Of a DNA stretch of 64,000 nucleotides, positions 37,684 to 46,790 are shown piece by piece. A model generated the notes under the pieces. It had not been told where the DNA came from, searched no databases, and worked only from the letters and a program-made list of their open reading frames with translations. The translations under genes and the position numbers were made by a program. Origin of the DNA: Cellvibrio sp. UBA7671. Its GTDB lineage: Bacteria > Pseudomonadota > Gammaproteobacteria > Pseudomonadales > Cellvibrionaceae. The stretch is from contig DLHJ01000004.1 in NCBI GenBank assembly GCA_002483145.1, positions 186,001 through 250,000 on the forward strand. The letters are read 5' to 3'. Within the stretch, counting starts at the first letter, position 1; every line of letters begins with the position of its first letter.

Positions 37684-39099
37684 ATGAGCTTTATCCACGA
37701 CGACTTTTTGCTCGACACTGAGCAGGCGAAAATACTCTTTCATGAGTATGCCAAACACATGCCCATTATTGATTACCACTGCCATCTCCCCCCCGAACAA
37801 GTAGGCCAGAATAAGCAATTCAAAAACCTTACTGAAGTGTGGTTGGCAGGCGACCATTACAAGTGGCGCGCCATGCGCTCCAACGGAGTGAATGAACGTT
37901 TCTGTACTGGCGATGCCAGTGATTGGGAAAAGTTTGAGCAATGGGCTGCGACTGTGCCTTATACCCTGCGCAACCCGCTCTACCATTGGACCCATCTGGA
38001 ACTGCGTAAACCCTTCGGTATTACCGACCGTTTACTCGACAGCAGTAATGCCAAACGCACCTGGGATGAATGTAACGAGTTGCTCGCCACTCCAGAATTC
38101 AGCGCGCGCGGTTTGATGACCCAAGCTAATGTGAAAATGGTGTGTACTACCGATGATCCGATTCACGATCTCGAACATCACAAAACAGTGGCGGCTGACA
38201 AATCTTTTAAATCCGCGATGCTACCTACCTGGCGCCCAGACCGCGCGATGATGGTAGAAAACACTGAAGCCTTTAATAAATATATGGATCGCCTGGCGAT
38301 TGCGGCTGACGTGAACATCAATACCTTTGACGATTTGATGAAAGCGCTCAATATCCGCCACGATTATTTCCACGCAAATGGCTGCCGTTTGTCAGACCAT
38401 GGTTTGGAAACTGTGTATGCAGCCGATTACACGCAAGAAGAAATCAAAACGATTTTCCTGAAAATTCGCAGCCATAAAGATCTGGATGCAGAGGAAATTG
38501 AAAAATTCCAGTCGGCGATGATGGTGGAGTTTGCACTGCAGGATCACGCCAAAGGCTGGGTGCAACAATTCCATATCGGTGCGATCCGCAATAATAATCC
38601 GCGCCTGTTCCGTACTCTGGGCGCTGACACAGGTTTTGATTCCATTGGCGATCACAACTACGCCAAACCCTTGGCCAAGTTTTTAGGCCGTTTGGATGAC
38701 CAGAACAAACTCGCCAAAACCATTATTTACAACCTGAACCCACGCGATAACGAAGTGATCGGCACTATGATCGGCAACTTCCAAGACGGTTCATCGGCAG
38801 GCAAAATCCAATTTGGTAGCGGCTGGTGGTTCCTCGACCAAATGGAAGGCATGACTCGCCAGATCGAAGCCTTGAGCCAATTGGGATTGCTAAGTCGTTT
38901 TGTTGGTATGTTGACTGACAGCCGCAGCTTCCTGAGCTATTCACGCCACGAATATTTCCGCCGCATTTTGTGTGGAATTTTAGGGCGCGATATGGCCAAG
39001 GGTTTAGTGCCTAACGACACTAAAATGGTTGGCAAGATGATTCAGGATATTAGCTTCAATAACGCAAAAAAATATTTTCCGTTTGTAGTGCCGGATTAA
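37684..39099 (+). CDS. uxaC: uronate isomerase
   Basis: A 471-residue glucuronate/galacturonate isomerase converting D-glucuronate to D-fructuronate or D-galacturonate to D-tagaturonate in the cytoplasm, the first step of the isomerase pathway. DYHCHLPPE supplies the metal-binding His pair near the start. KMVCTTDDPIHDLEHH, HDYFHANGCRLSDHGLETVYA, QFHIGAIRNNNPRLF and GSGWWFLDQMEGM...FVGMLTDSRSFLSYSRHEYFRRI are all family stretches. AGGA nine bases before ATG 37684 favours it over GTG 37678. No other hexuronate gene is adjacent. A terminator follows. Confidence 0.95.
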   Translation: MSFIHDDFLLDTEQAKILFHEYAKHMPIIDYHCHLPPEQVGQNKQFKNLTEVWLAGDHYKWRAMRSNGVNERFCTGDASDWEKFEQWAATVPYTLRNPLYHWTHLELRKPFGITDRLLDSSNAKRTWDECNELLATPEFSARGLMTQANVKMVCTTDDPIHDLEHHKTVAADKSFKSAMLPTWRPDRAMMVENTEAFNKYMDRLAIAADVNINTFDDLMKALNIRHDYFHANGCRLSDHGLETVYAADYTQEEIKTIFLKIRSHKDLDAEEIEKFQSAMMVEFALQDHAKGWVQQFHIGAIRNNNPRLFRTLGADTGFDSIGDHNYAKPLAKFLGRLDDQNKLAKTIIYNLNPRDNEVIGTMIGNFQDGSSAGKIQFGSGWWFLDQMEGMTRQIEALSQLGLLSRFVGMLTDSRSFLSYSRHEYFRRILCGILGRDMAKGLVPNDTKMVGKMIQDISFNNAKKYFPFVVPD

Positions 39100-39130
39100 G
39101 CACCGCGTTATTATCTGCACGAGTTTAAAT

Positions 39131-39158
39131 AGCCCGGTTCGCCGGGCTTTTATTTTTT
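39131..39158 (+). terminator. intrinsic terminator of uxaC
   Basis: AGCCCGG-TTCG-CCGGGCT (39131-39148) is followed by TTTATTTTTT. It is a canonical hairpin plus T-run, with a UUCG loop. Confidence 0.9.
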
Positions 39159-39181
39159 CTACTTTAGACTGAGAAGCAGAA

Positions 39182-40138
39182 TTGCTGCACAACGCACTCG
39201 ATACATTCTTATTCGCTTTCAACATCACTGCACCCATTTTTGTGATGCTTTTTCTCGGCATATGGCTGAAAAAACGCAACATGGTCAACGACGATTTTAT
39301 TAAAACTGCCTCGCAGCTGGTGTACAACATTGGCTTGCCGGTGATGTTATTTATCACCAGTGCAACAACCAATATTTCCCAGGTTACCGATTGGAATTTA
39401 CTGATTGCATTTTGTGTGATGACCGCGCTGGTATTTATCGGCAGCTTGCTGACTGCCCATTGGCACTGCAAAGATGCGCGCGACCAGGGGGTTTTTATCC
39501 AAGGGGCTTTTCGCGGGAATTTGGTGATTCTGGGTTTGGCCTTTTGCGCCAATGCCTACGGCGAAAAGGGCTTAGCGTTAGCATCACTACCCGTCGCTAT
39601 GACGGTAGTATTTTATAATGTACTTTCGGTTTATGTGTTGAATCGCAGTTTACATCACACCAGCAATTCATTCATGCCGACATTGATTGGCGTAGCGAAA
39701 AACCCGTTAATTATTGCGATTTTTGTGGGCTTCGCCGTGAATGCTCTCCACATCACACTACCCGGCGTAATAATGGATAGCGGTGAATATTTGAGCCAAA
39801 TGGTTTTGCCACTCGCGTTAATTTGCATCGGCGGTTCATTGAGTATTGAGCGATTAACCCGACTGGATGTGACGGCGGTAAGCGCCTGCGTATGGAAATT
39901 GATTTTATCCCCATTGATTGCCTGCGCAATCGCTATTGGCTTAGGACTAAGAGGCGATGCACTTGCGGTATTATTTTTATTGGCCGCATCTCCCACCGCA
40001 ACGATCAGTTTTGTGATGGTACAAGCAATGAAAGGAAACGGGGAATTAGCGGCTAATATAATTGCCCAAAGCACACTGTGGTCACTAATAACGGTGACAT
40101 TAGGCCTATGGATGCTACAAATAATGCATTGGGTTTGA
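39182..40138 (+). CDS. AEC-family carrier
   Basis: A 318-residue membrane protein of the auxin efflux carrier family with about ten helices: ITAPIFVMLFLGIWLKKRNMV, ASQLVYNIGLPVMLFI, GAFRGNLVILGLAF, KNPLIIAIFVGFAV, LSQMVLPLALICIGGSLS and LLAASPTATISFVMVQAMKGN. The paired helix repeats with NIGLPVML and ASPTATISFVM are typical. Bacterial members carry organic anions such as malonate or malate; the substrate here is unknown. The start is a TTG at 39182 preceded by GAGAAG; the next ATG would remove the first helix. Confidence 0.85.
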   Translation: MLHNALDTFLFAFNITAPIFVMLFLGIWLKKRNMVNDDFIKTASQLVYNIGLPVMLFITSATTNISQVTDWNLLIAFCVMTALVFIGSLLTAHWHCKDARDQGVFIQGAFRGNLVILGLAFCANAYGEKGLALASLPVAMTVVFYNVLSVYVLNRSLHHTSNSFMPTLIGVAKNPLIIAIFVGFAVNALHITLPGVIMDSGEYLSQMVLPLALICIGGSLSIERLTRLDVTAVSACVWKLILSPLIACAIAIGLGLRGDALAVLFLLAASPTATISFVMVQAMKGNGELAANIIAQSTLWSLITVTLGLWMLQIMHWV

Positions 40139-40154
40139 TGTTGCGCAGAAAAAA

Positions 40155-40649
40155 TTAGAGTAATTTTTTCTGCCAAAACATCGCTTTTCCCATTTGTGGA
40201 TCCAACTCATAACCCGCAAATCCAGATTTTTGATAAGCCTGCTGGGCAATCACATTCCCTTCCAACACTTCCAGCGTAATTTTGCAGCAGCCTTTATCGC
40301 GTGCGATTTTTTCAAGCTCTTGCAATAATAATTGGCTCAACTGCAAGCCGCGAAATGCCTCCAGCACAACAATATCGTGAACGTTGAATAATGGTTTGCA
40401 TGCAAATGTCGAAAAGCCTTCGAATGCATTTAGCAATCCAGCAGGTTGATTATCAACATAGGCGATTAGCGACAATCCAAAATCGCGTTTTGATAGTTCA
40501 GCAACCAGATTATCTTTTACAAATTGGCTGAGTGGTTCACCACCGCCCATAGGATCGCGAGCATAACTGTCGAGCAACAATACCAAATCACTGCCATGCT
40601 GCGGATTACCGTAATCGACACGAACAATATTGATTTGTCGCTGACCCAT
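40155..40649 (-). CDS. GNAT-family N-acetyltransferase
   Basis: A 164-residue acetyltransferase. NVHDIVVLEAFRGLQLSQLLLQELEKIARDKGCCKITLEVLEGNVIAQQAYQKSGFAGYEL contains the acetyl-CoA-binding RGLQLSQLL helix start and the AQQAYQKSGF motif. A DYGNPQHGSDLVLLLDSYARDPMGGGEPL start is typical of a GNAT subgroup that acts on small molecules. It lies 17 bp after the lactonase gene on the same strand with its own GGAG, probably the last gene of that unit. Confidence 0.86.
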   Translation of the reverse strand: MGQRQINIVRVDYGNPQHGSDLVLLLDSYARDPMGGGEPLSQFVKDNLVAELSKRDFGLSLIAYVDNQPAGLLNAFEGFSTFACKPLFNVHDIVVLEAFRGLQLSQLLLQELEKIARDKGCCKITLEVLEGNVIAQQAYQKSGFAGYELDPQMGKAMFWQKKLL

Positions 40650-40666
40650 TATGAATCTCCGCTAAC

Positions 40667-41548
40667 TCAACCAAACCAGGCTTCAGGTAAACCAGTAAAA
40701 TCGGTTTGGAAAATAAACAAATTACCCGCCTGCGGCTGCTGGGTGATAGCCGCATCACTTAAACCAATTCGCGCGCTGGTCACGGCTAACAAATTAAAAT
40801 CGTTCCCACCGAATGCGACGCAAGTTGCTTGCGAGACAGGCATATCCAACACCAAATTTTTAGTGCCATCCGGCGCATAACGAACTACACGGCTACCGCC
40901 CCACTGCGCATTCCATACAAATCCTTCAGCATCGACACAAGCACCATCCGGTTCCACACCAATTTCTGTGTGTGCAAAAATTTCCGGATTAGAGAGTTCG
41001 CCAGTCTGCGCATCAAAATCATAAACGCGAATACTATGGGTGGGTGAATCGGCGTGATATAACTTGCGTGAATCGGGGCTCCAGCAGAGCGCATTGGAAA
41101 TCATCAACCCGCTAAAATGTTTGCTCACAGAAAATTGTTGATCCAAACAATAAAGCGCGGCACTTTGCTCAGGAGTATTTTTTTGCTCCACAGTAGTACC
41201 CATCCAGAAACGCCCCTGGCGATCACAACGGCCATCGTTCGAACGGTTGCCAGCAACTCCCTCTTCCGGTTTTGCGATCCACTCAACTGCACCGCTTGCG
41301 ATATCAAACCACGCAAATCCCGATTCAAATGCAGCAAGAATACGTGCATCATTTTTAGCAAAGGTAAAACAGCAAAGACGCTCGGGCATATCCCAAGTAC
41401 TTAATTGTTTATCGCTGATACGGTACCGATAGAGTCTGGAGGATGGAATATCCGTCCACCAAAAACAGCCATCATGATGATTCCACTGCACACCTTCACC
41501 GAGTAAGTTTGCACAGGGAACTGTATCGATAAGCGTCAATGTAGCCAT
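40667..41548 (-). CDS. SMP-30/gluconolactonase-family sugar lactonase
   Basis: A 293-residue six-bladed beta-propeller lactonase. LLGEGVQWNHHDGCFWWTDIPSSRLYRY has the first metal-binding Glu. NRSNDGRCDRQGRFWMGT, SNALCWSPDSRKLYHADSPTHSIRVYDFD and VEPDGACVDAEGFVWNAQWGGSRVVRY supply the Asn and Asp ligands. It should open an aldono-lactone made by the nearby SDR dehydrogenase. ATG 41548 is used; a GTG three codons earlier is possible. The neighbours (SDR, symporter, GntR) suggest an oxidative sugar pathway. The exact sugar is unknown. Confidence 0.88.
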   Translation of the reverse strand: MATLTLIDTVPCANLLGEGVQWNHHDGCFWWTDIPSSRLYRYRISDKQLSTWDMPERLCCFTFAKNDARILAAFESGFAWFDIASGAVEWIAKPEEGVAGNRSNDGRCDRQGRFWMGTTVEQKNTPEQSAALYCLDQQFSVSKHFSGLMISNALCWSPDSRKLYHADSPTHSIRVYDFDAQTGELSNPEIFAHTEIGVEPDGACVDAEGFVWNAQWGGSRVVRYAPDGTKNLVLDMPVSQATCVAFGGNDFNLLAVTSARIGLSDAAITQQPQAGNLFIFQTDFTGLPEAWFG

Positions 41549-41595
41549 AGCGTTCACTTTTCAAATGTTGGATAACGAAATAATTTCATTAGCAA

Positions 41596-41625
41596 AAAAA
41601 ACGCCCCTGAATAGGGGCGTTTTTT
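41596..41625 (-). terminator. intrinsic terminator after the symporter gene
   Basis: AAAAAACGCCCC (41596-41607) pairs with GGGGCGTTTTTT (41614-41625). It lies 25 bp after the symporter stop, ahead of the lactonase gene. Confidence 0.85.
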
Positions 41626-41649
41626 AACCGTTTTCAGTGGTCGCGCAGC

Positions 41650-43215
41650 TTACCACCAGGTGGCATAGATTGCGATGAGGATGAGCACAACACCGACAGC
41701 ACCGATATTAAAACCTGACGTAGTTTTGAAACTCACATCATTAAGGTCAACCGCATTTGGTTGATCTTTTGCACCGCCCAAATAGGTCACTATTACCGCT
41801 AATAGACAGCAGAGAATAAAGACTAAACCAACACGGTCCATAAACGGAACTTCGGGAATGTAAATTTTAAACAACCAGGAGAAAGTGACCGATGCAATCG
41901 CCGCCGTTAATGCTGAACTTGCGGTTGCTTTTTTCCAGAAGAAACCAAACAAGAAAATCACAACAATACCCGGGGTAAAGAAGCCAGTAAATTCCTGAAT
42001 AAACTGGAATGCCTGCTCTGATTTACCCACTAAAGGTTTTGCCAATAGCACTGCAATTATCATCGCGACAAATGCTGTAGCGCGCCCGATAAATACCAAT
42101 TTATGTTCAGATGCTGCAGGGTTAATGGACTTTTTATAAATGTCCATAGTGAAGATAGTGGAGACGCTGTTGCTCATGGAGCTGAGTGAAGATGCAATTG
42201 CAGCGACCAGTGCAGCAAAGGCAACTCCCAATAAACCATGTGGCAACAATTTCATCATTTCCGGGTAAGCCTGATCCGCCTTACTCAAATCCGGTGCAAG
42301 CACTACCGCGCAAATTCCAGGCAATACTACAATCAATGGAACAAATAATTTAATGTAGGCCGCAAAGGTCATACCTTTTTGCGCTTCTTGCAAACTTTTT
42401 GCAGCGAGCGCACGCTGAATGATGTATTGGTTAAAACCCCAGTAGCTGATATTCATAATCCACAAGCCACCGATCAACACCGAAATACCAGGGAGGTTTG
42501 CATAGCTGGGGTTGTCTTTAGACAGAATCATGTCAAATTTTTCCGGCGCTTTTTCTAACAGTGTAGAGAAACCCGACAGTACGCCGGTTCCACCTGAAAT
42601 TTGATTCAGTGCCAAATAACTCACCAAGATGCCGCCTAATACCAACAAAGCCACTTGAATAATATCAGTCATGGCCACGGCTTTAAGGCCGCCATAAATT
42701 GAATAGGTCATGGAGAAAATGGCGAGGAAGATCATGCCGTAAAGCATATCCACACCGAGGAATTGTGAAATCGCCAGCGAGCCTAAGTAAAGTACTGACG
42801 TTAAATTTACAAAGGTATAAAGCGCGAGCCAGAAAATGGCCATGACTGTGCGCACGCGGCCATCGTAACGATTCTCCAAAAACTGCGGCATAGTGTAGAT
42901 GCCTTTGGCGAGGAAAATCGGTAGGAAATATTTGGCGATAATAATCAGCGTAATCGCTGCCATTAACTCATAGGCCGCAATACCCATACCGATCACATAA
43001 CCGGAGCCGGACATACCGATGATTTGTTCAGCGGAAATATTAGCGGCAATTAAGGATGCACCTATCGCCCACCAAGGCAGGGATTTGCTCGCGAGAAAAT
43101 AATCATTGGCATTTTTCTCGTGACCTTTTTCGTCACGCGATACCCAGTAAGCAACAAACAGCAGGATCAGGGTATAAGCAATCAATACCCCAATATCGAG
43201 TCCATTTAAAATCAT
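41650..43215 (-). CDS. sodium/sugar symporter (SSS family)
   Basis: A 521-residue Na+/solute symporter resembling the Vibrio Na+/galactose transporter. It has about 14 helices, among them LPWWAIGASLIAANISAEQIIGMSGSGYVIGM (helix 1 with the Na+ site), YTMPQFLENRYDGRVRTVMA, IYGGLKAVAMTDIIQVALLVLGGI, WGFNQYIIQRALAAKSLQEAQKGM and AALVAAIASSLSSMSNSVSTIFTMDIY. It imports a sugar into the cytoplasm. GAGG precedes the ATG. It lies between the SDR dehydrogenase and the lactonase, which points to galactose, arabinose or a similar aldose. Confidence 0.9.
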   Translation of the reverse strand: MILNGLDIGVLIAYTLILLFVAYWVSRDEKGHEKNANDYFLASKSLPWWAIGASLIAANISAEQIIGMSGSGYVIGMGIAAYELMAAITLIIIAKYFLPIFLAKGIYTMPQFLENRYDGRVRTVMAIFWLALYTFVNLTSVLYLGSLAISQFLGVDMLYGMIFLAIFSMTYSIYGGLKAVAMTDIIQVALLVLGGILVSYLALNQISGGTGVLSGFSTLLEKAPEKFDMILSKDNPSYANLPGISVLIGGLWIMNISYWGFNQYIIQRALAAKSLQEAQKGMTFAAYIKLFVPLIVVLPGICAVVLAPDLSKADQAYPEMMKLLPHGLLGVAFAALVAAIASSLSSMSNSVSTIFTMDIYKKSINPAASEHKLVFIGRATAFVAMIIAVLLAKPLVGKSEQAFQFIQEFTGFFTPGIVVIFLFGFFWKKATASSALTAAIASVTFSWLFKIYIPEVPFMDRVGLVFILCCLLAVIVTYLGGAKDQPNAVDLNDVSFKTTSGFNIGAVGVVLILIAIYATWW

Positions 43216-43325
43216 GATTGACCTCTATGTAGTAGTGCGTATGGGGAGCGCACTTTGTTATTAAAAAATTTTCTTTTTATGGCGGCAAACCAAATTACTC
43301 GCAATTCTGTTTGCCCTTTAAACAA

Positions 43326-43358
43326 GAAGCATTCATTAGGGTGACTAATGAATGCTTC
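43326..43358 (-). terminator. 14-bp perfect hairpin between the SDR and symporter genes
   Basis: GAAGCATTCATTAG (43326-43339) and CTAATGAATGCTTC (43345-43358) are perfect inverted arms around GGTGA. On the reverse strand TTGTTTAAA follows, so it is a terminator or attenuator between these co-oriented genes. Confidence 0.65.
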
Positions 43359-43402
43359 CGGGTTAACGCTTGTAGCAATTCTTCTATAACTAATCTCGCT
43401 AC

Positions 43403-44188
43403 TTAAATTCTCCCACCATCGACAACAAATTCTTGTGAGGTGATCATGGCAGAATCATCCGCTGCCAAAAACAGAGCCAAATTCGCTACATCGTGTGCGC
43501 CTAAACGTTTTTTGAGGCACACTCGTTTCATCAACTCTTCTTCCTCTTCCGCACTCAACCATTTTTCCAGTTGCTTGGGGGTTGCTACCCAACCAGGCAA
43601 AATAGAATTCACGCGAATATTATCCACGCCATAATCCGTCGCCAGCGCTTTGGAAATTCCCAAAATTCCCGCTTTGGCGGTGATATAACTCGCCAAACGC
43701 GGTGGCCCGAACTGCACATTGATCGAGCTGATATTAATAATTGATCCACCGCCCTGCGCGGCCATCATCGGCTGCACCGCTTGCGCCGCAAAAAAAGCTG
43801 GGTGGAGATTAATCGCCAAACCGCGATACCAGTCCGCTTCGGTAATACTGCGTGTATCAAAGCGTTGGTCATTGGCGGCATTGTTGACCAGTACAGTTAT
43901 ATCTCCCTGCGCCTGCTGGGCATCACTAATACTGCGCTGCAATGCGGCTATGTCACTCACATCACACACTTCAAACCAGGGCCGGGCGTAGCCTTTTGCC
44001 ACCATCCCATCGCACAACTCAATTGCGCTCTGCTCATCAATATCGACAAAAGCCACCTTTGAGCCCTGCGCAGCAAAAGCTTCGACTAATGCCGCGCCTA
44101 TACCAGTGGCGCCGCCAGTAATAAATACACTGCGCCCCTGCAAACTGGGGTAAGCGGTATATCTTTTATGGGCTGAGTAGCTATACAT
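43403..44188 (-). CDS. SDR-family dehydrogenase, probable aldose 1-dehydrogenase
   Basis: A 261-residue short-chain dehydrogenase. The cofactor loop is TGGATGIG, Asp in FVDIDE suggests NAD(H), VLVNNAAND is the NNAG-like strand, and the catalytic Ser lies in ISSINVQFG. The Tyr/Lys pair is in ASYITAKAG, and PGWVATPKQLEKWL follows. The KRVCLKKRLGAHDVANLALFLAADDSAMITSQEFVVDGG end matches SDRs I know as galactose- or arabinose 1-dehydrogenases. It would oxidise an aldose to its lactone, the substrate for the SMP-30 lactonase nearby. Confidence 0.86.
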   Translation of the reverse strand: MYSYSAHKRYTAYPSLQGRSVFITGGATGIGAALVEAFAAQGSKVAFVDIDEQSAIELCDGMVAKGYARPWFEVCDVSDIAALQRSISDAQQAQGDITVLVNNAANDQRFDTRSITEADWYRGLAINLHPAFFAAQAVQPMMAAQGGGSIINISSINVQFGPPRLASYITAKAGILGISKALATDYGVDNIRVNSILPGWVATPKQLEKWLSAEEEEELMKRVCLKKRLGAHDVANLALFLAADDSAMITSQEFVVDGGRI

Positions 44189-44271
44189 GTTGATTTCTCT
44201 CTGGGTTCAGGTGCTATTCGTGAAGACACAGGCACTCATAAGCATAGGCAGTTGTATGAGACCTGCTTTAG

Positions 44272-44982
44272 CTATTTAGGTTTAACCAGAGATACATTAA
44301 TCAACTGCATAACTTCCTGCAGCAGTGTTTTTACCGCCTTACTCGCACCTTCCTGATCGCCCGCACAAATGGCGTCATAGATGCGCTTGTGGTCGTCATA
44401 ATCCGCCGTCAGTACGCCTTTCAGCTGGTTGGTGCTGGCGATACTGACCCGCAGGGCAACCTGGATAAACTCGCGCAACTGAAAAAAGAAGCGGTTGTTG
44501 CCCGCCGCCAGAATCGCGCAATGGAACTCTATATCAGCCGAAAGCGGATCATCGTGGCCTTCATCGGCGCGCTTCATCCGCGCCAGCGCATCACCGATGG
44601 CTTTAATTTTTACCGTGTCCTGATTGTTTTCCGCCGCCAAAACAGCAGCTTCAGGTTCTATTGCCATGCGCAGTTGGGTGAACTCGCGCAGCAGCTCCAG
44701 TGAAGGGCGCGCGTTTAGTGTCCAACTGAGCACATCAGCATCAAACATATTCCAGTGGGTACTCGGCATCACCCGAATCCCCTGCCGCGGGCGAGATGCA
44801 ATCAGCCCCTTGGCGGTCAGCATTTTTACCGCTTCACGGGTAACACTGCGGCTGATATTGAATTGCTGCGATAGCTCCGCCTCAGTGGGAAAGGATTTAT
44901 CGATCGCATATTGACCCTGAACAATTGCCGCACCCAGTTGATGGGTTAACTGGTGAGTAAGATTACGCCCTGTATCCAGCAT
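44272..44982 (-). CDS. GntR-family regulator with FCD domain
   Basis: A 236-residue FadR-subfamily regulator. The winged helix reads LGAAIVQGQYAIDKSFPTEAELSQQFNISRSVTREAVKMLTAKGLIASRPRQGIRV. The FCD ligand domain has the LRMAIEPEAAVLAAEN start and DIEFHCAILAAGNNRFFFQL metal-site stretch. It lies upstream of the SDR-symporter-lactonase genes on the same strand and is their likely local repressor, responding to a sugar acid as usual for the subfamily. No clear Shine-Dalgarno is visible. Confidence 0.9.
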   Translation of the reverse strand: MLDTGRNLTHQLTHQLGAAIVQGQYAIDKSFPTEAELSQQFNISRSVTREAVKMLTAKGLIASRPRQGIRVMPSTHWNMFDADVLSWTLNARPSLELLREFTQLRMAIEPEAAVLAAENNQDTVKIKAIGDALARMKRADEGHDDPLSADIEFHCAILAAGNNRFFFQLREFIQVALRVSIASTNQLKGVLTADYDDHKRIYDAICAGDQEGASKAVKTLLQEVMQLINVSLVKPK

Positions 44983-45109
44983 AGTTATTTAGCCTATTTA
45001 TATTATATATTTATGAGGTATCCGACAAGACTTAATTTGTCGTCGCTGTCACCGCTAAAGCCTTGGGAGAATGACGGATACCACTGGTATTTGACCCCGA
45101 AAACGAAAA

Positions 45110-45137
45110 AACCCGCGCCTGCTAGCAGACGCGGGTT
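45110..45137 (-). terminator. terminator of the pst-phoU operon
   Basis: AACCCGCG (45110-45117) pairs with CGCGGGTT (45130-45137), with an inner CTGCTAGCAG fold. On the reverse strand TTTTTTCGTTTT follows. It lies 60 bp after the phoU stop. Confidence 0.8.
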
Positions 45138-45198
45138 ATTTAACAAGAGGAAGCTGCTTTAGTCACGCAAAAAATACGTAACTGAGGCAATCACAGGC

Positions 45199-45924
45199 CT
45201 ATTCTTTGCTATTAACGTTTTCTTCGATCTCTTCAATATTGGAATGACGAACATCCTCGCCATTGACCAGATAAATCACGTACTGCGCCAGGTTACGAGC
45301 ATGGTCGCCAATCCGCTCCAAGGCGCGCAGCGACCACATGATATTCAGCACGCGCGTGATGCTGCGCGGATCTTCGATCATAAAGGTCACCAGCTCGCGC
45401 ATCGCGGTGCTGTATTCCATATCGACCTGTTTATCGGTCTGAACTACGTTAAGTGCCAAGTCCATATCCAGACGCGCAAATGCATCGAGTGCATCCTGCA
45501 ACATACGCGCTACATTGTTACCGATATGGCGCACTTCGATATAACCACGCGGTGCGAGGCCATCTTTATTCATGGCAATCGCCTGACGGGCAATTTTGGT
45601 CGCTTCATCGCCAATACGCTCCAGATCGGTAATGGCTTTAGTCACCGCAATAACCAAACGCAAATCGCTGGCAGCTGGTTGGCGACGCGCAAGAATGCGC
45701 ACGCACTCCTCGTCAATAGTCATTTCCATGGTGTTGACTTTAATATCCGCGCGAACAACTTGCTCAGCGCGCTCAACATCAGCATCGATCAACGACTGAA
45801 TTGCATCATTTACCTGGCGCTGCGCCATACCGCCCATTTCGGACAAATGGGTGCGGATCGTTTCCAATTCGAGATTGTATTGCTGCGAGATATGATGAGT
45901 GTGACTCGTAATATCCATAACCAT
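45199..45924 (-). CDS. phoU: phosphate-signalling protein PhoU
   Basis: A 241-residue PhoU: two copies of the three-helix PhoU motif, with QVNDAIQSLIDADVERAEQVVRADIKVNTMEMTIDEECVRILARRQPAASDLRLVIAVTKAITDLERIGDEATKIAR in the first, and MWSLRALERIGDHARNLAQYVIY in the second, including the metal-binding ERIGD/H motifs. It links the Pst transporter to the PhoR kinase and represses the Pho response when phosphate is plentiful. GGAGG lies eight bases before ATG 45924. It is the last gene, 15 bp after pstB. Confidence 0.96.
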   Translation of the reverse strand: MVMDITSHTHHISQQYNLELETIRTHLSEMGGMAQRQVNDAIQSLIDADVERAEQVVRADIKVNTMEMTIDEECVRILARRQPAASDLRLVIAVTKAITDLERIGDEATKIARQAIAMNKDGLAPRGYIEVRHIGNNVARMLQDALDAFARLDMDLALNVVQTDKQVDMEYSTAMRELVTFMIEDPRSITRVLNIMWSLRALERIGDHARNLAQYVIYLVNGEDVRHSNIEEIEENVNSKE

Positions 45925-45939
45925 GATGCGACCTCCGCA

Positions 45940-46716
45940 TTAACCGTAACGGCCGGTGATGTAATCTTCAGTTTGTTTTTTGCTGGGATTAGTAAAGAGC
46001 GTGTCCGTTAAATCATGCTCAATCAAATCGCCCATGTACATAAACGCGGTGTAATCGGAGACGCGTGCGGCCTGCTGCATATTGTGCGTCACAATCACAA
46101 TCGTGTATTGGTGTTTTAATTCGTTAATCAACTCTTCAATTTTCAAGGTTGAAATAGGATCGAGTGCCGAAGCGGGCTCATCAAGTAAAATCACTTCCGG
46201 CTCAATCGCAATCGCACGCGCAATCACCAAACGCTGTTGCTGTCCACCCGACAAACCAAATGCGTTATCGTGCAAGCGATCTTTTACTTCGTCCCAGAGC
46301 GCAGCACCGCGCAATGACTTTTCAACCACTTCATCCAACACGCGTTTGGATTTCACGCCTTGTAAGCGTAGACCATAGGCAACGTTTTCATAAATAGATT
46401 TTGGAAATGGATTGGGTTTTTGGAACACCATTCCCACTTGGCGGCGCAACTCGGCCACATCGACACCCTTGTCGTAAATATTATTGCCATCGAGAATGAT
46501 TTCACCTTCAACGCGGCAAGCATCAACCAAATCATTCATACGATTAAAGCAGCGCAAAAGCGTTGATTTCCCACAACCGGATGGACCGATAAATGCAGTC
46601 ACCTTTTTTTCCGGTATTTTCATGCTCACACCATTGAGTGCGCGCTTTTGATCGTAATACAAGTTGAGGTTTTTCACTTCAAGCTTGATCGGTTCCACTA
46701 ATGCTGTCGGGCTCAT
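45940..46716 (-). CDS. pstB: phosphate ABC transporter ATPase PstB
   Basis: A 258-residue ABC ATPase. Walker A is [20 protein letters not shown], the PstB-specific [20 protein letters not shown] is present, the signature is [16 protein letters not shown], Walker [13 protein letters not shown], and [20 protein letters not shown] closes the domain. It drives phosphate uptake. It lies 74 bp after pstA and 15 bp before phoU. Confidence 0.97.
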   Translation of the reverse strand: MSPTALVEPIKLEVKNLNLYYDQKRALNGVSMKIPEKKVTAFIGPSGCGKSTLLRCFNRMNDLVDACRVEGEIILDGNNIYDKGVDVAELRRQVGMVFQKPNPFPKSIYENVAYGLRLQGVKSKRVLDEVVEKSLRGAALWDEVKDRLHDNAFGLSGGQQQRLVIARAIAIEPEVILLDEPASALDPISTLKIEELINELKHQYTIVIVTHNMQQAARVSDYTAFMYMGDLIEHDLTDTLFTNPSKKQTEDYITGRYG

Positions 46717-46790
46717 AGAGTATGCCTGTTTAAAATTTTTACCAATATATTGCAGTTTAATGACAAAATTATTACAACCGATTGATGAAC

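Noticed and set aside
45078-45090. ATACCACTGGTAT as an operator for the FCD-type GntR regulator
   Set aside because: The half-sites are inverted relative to the TGGT...ACCA type common in this subfamily, and the site lies nearer the phoU terminator than any GntR target promoter.
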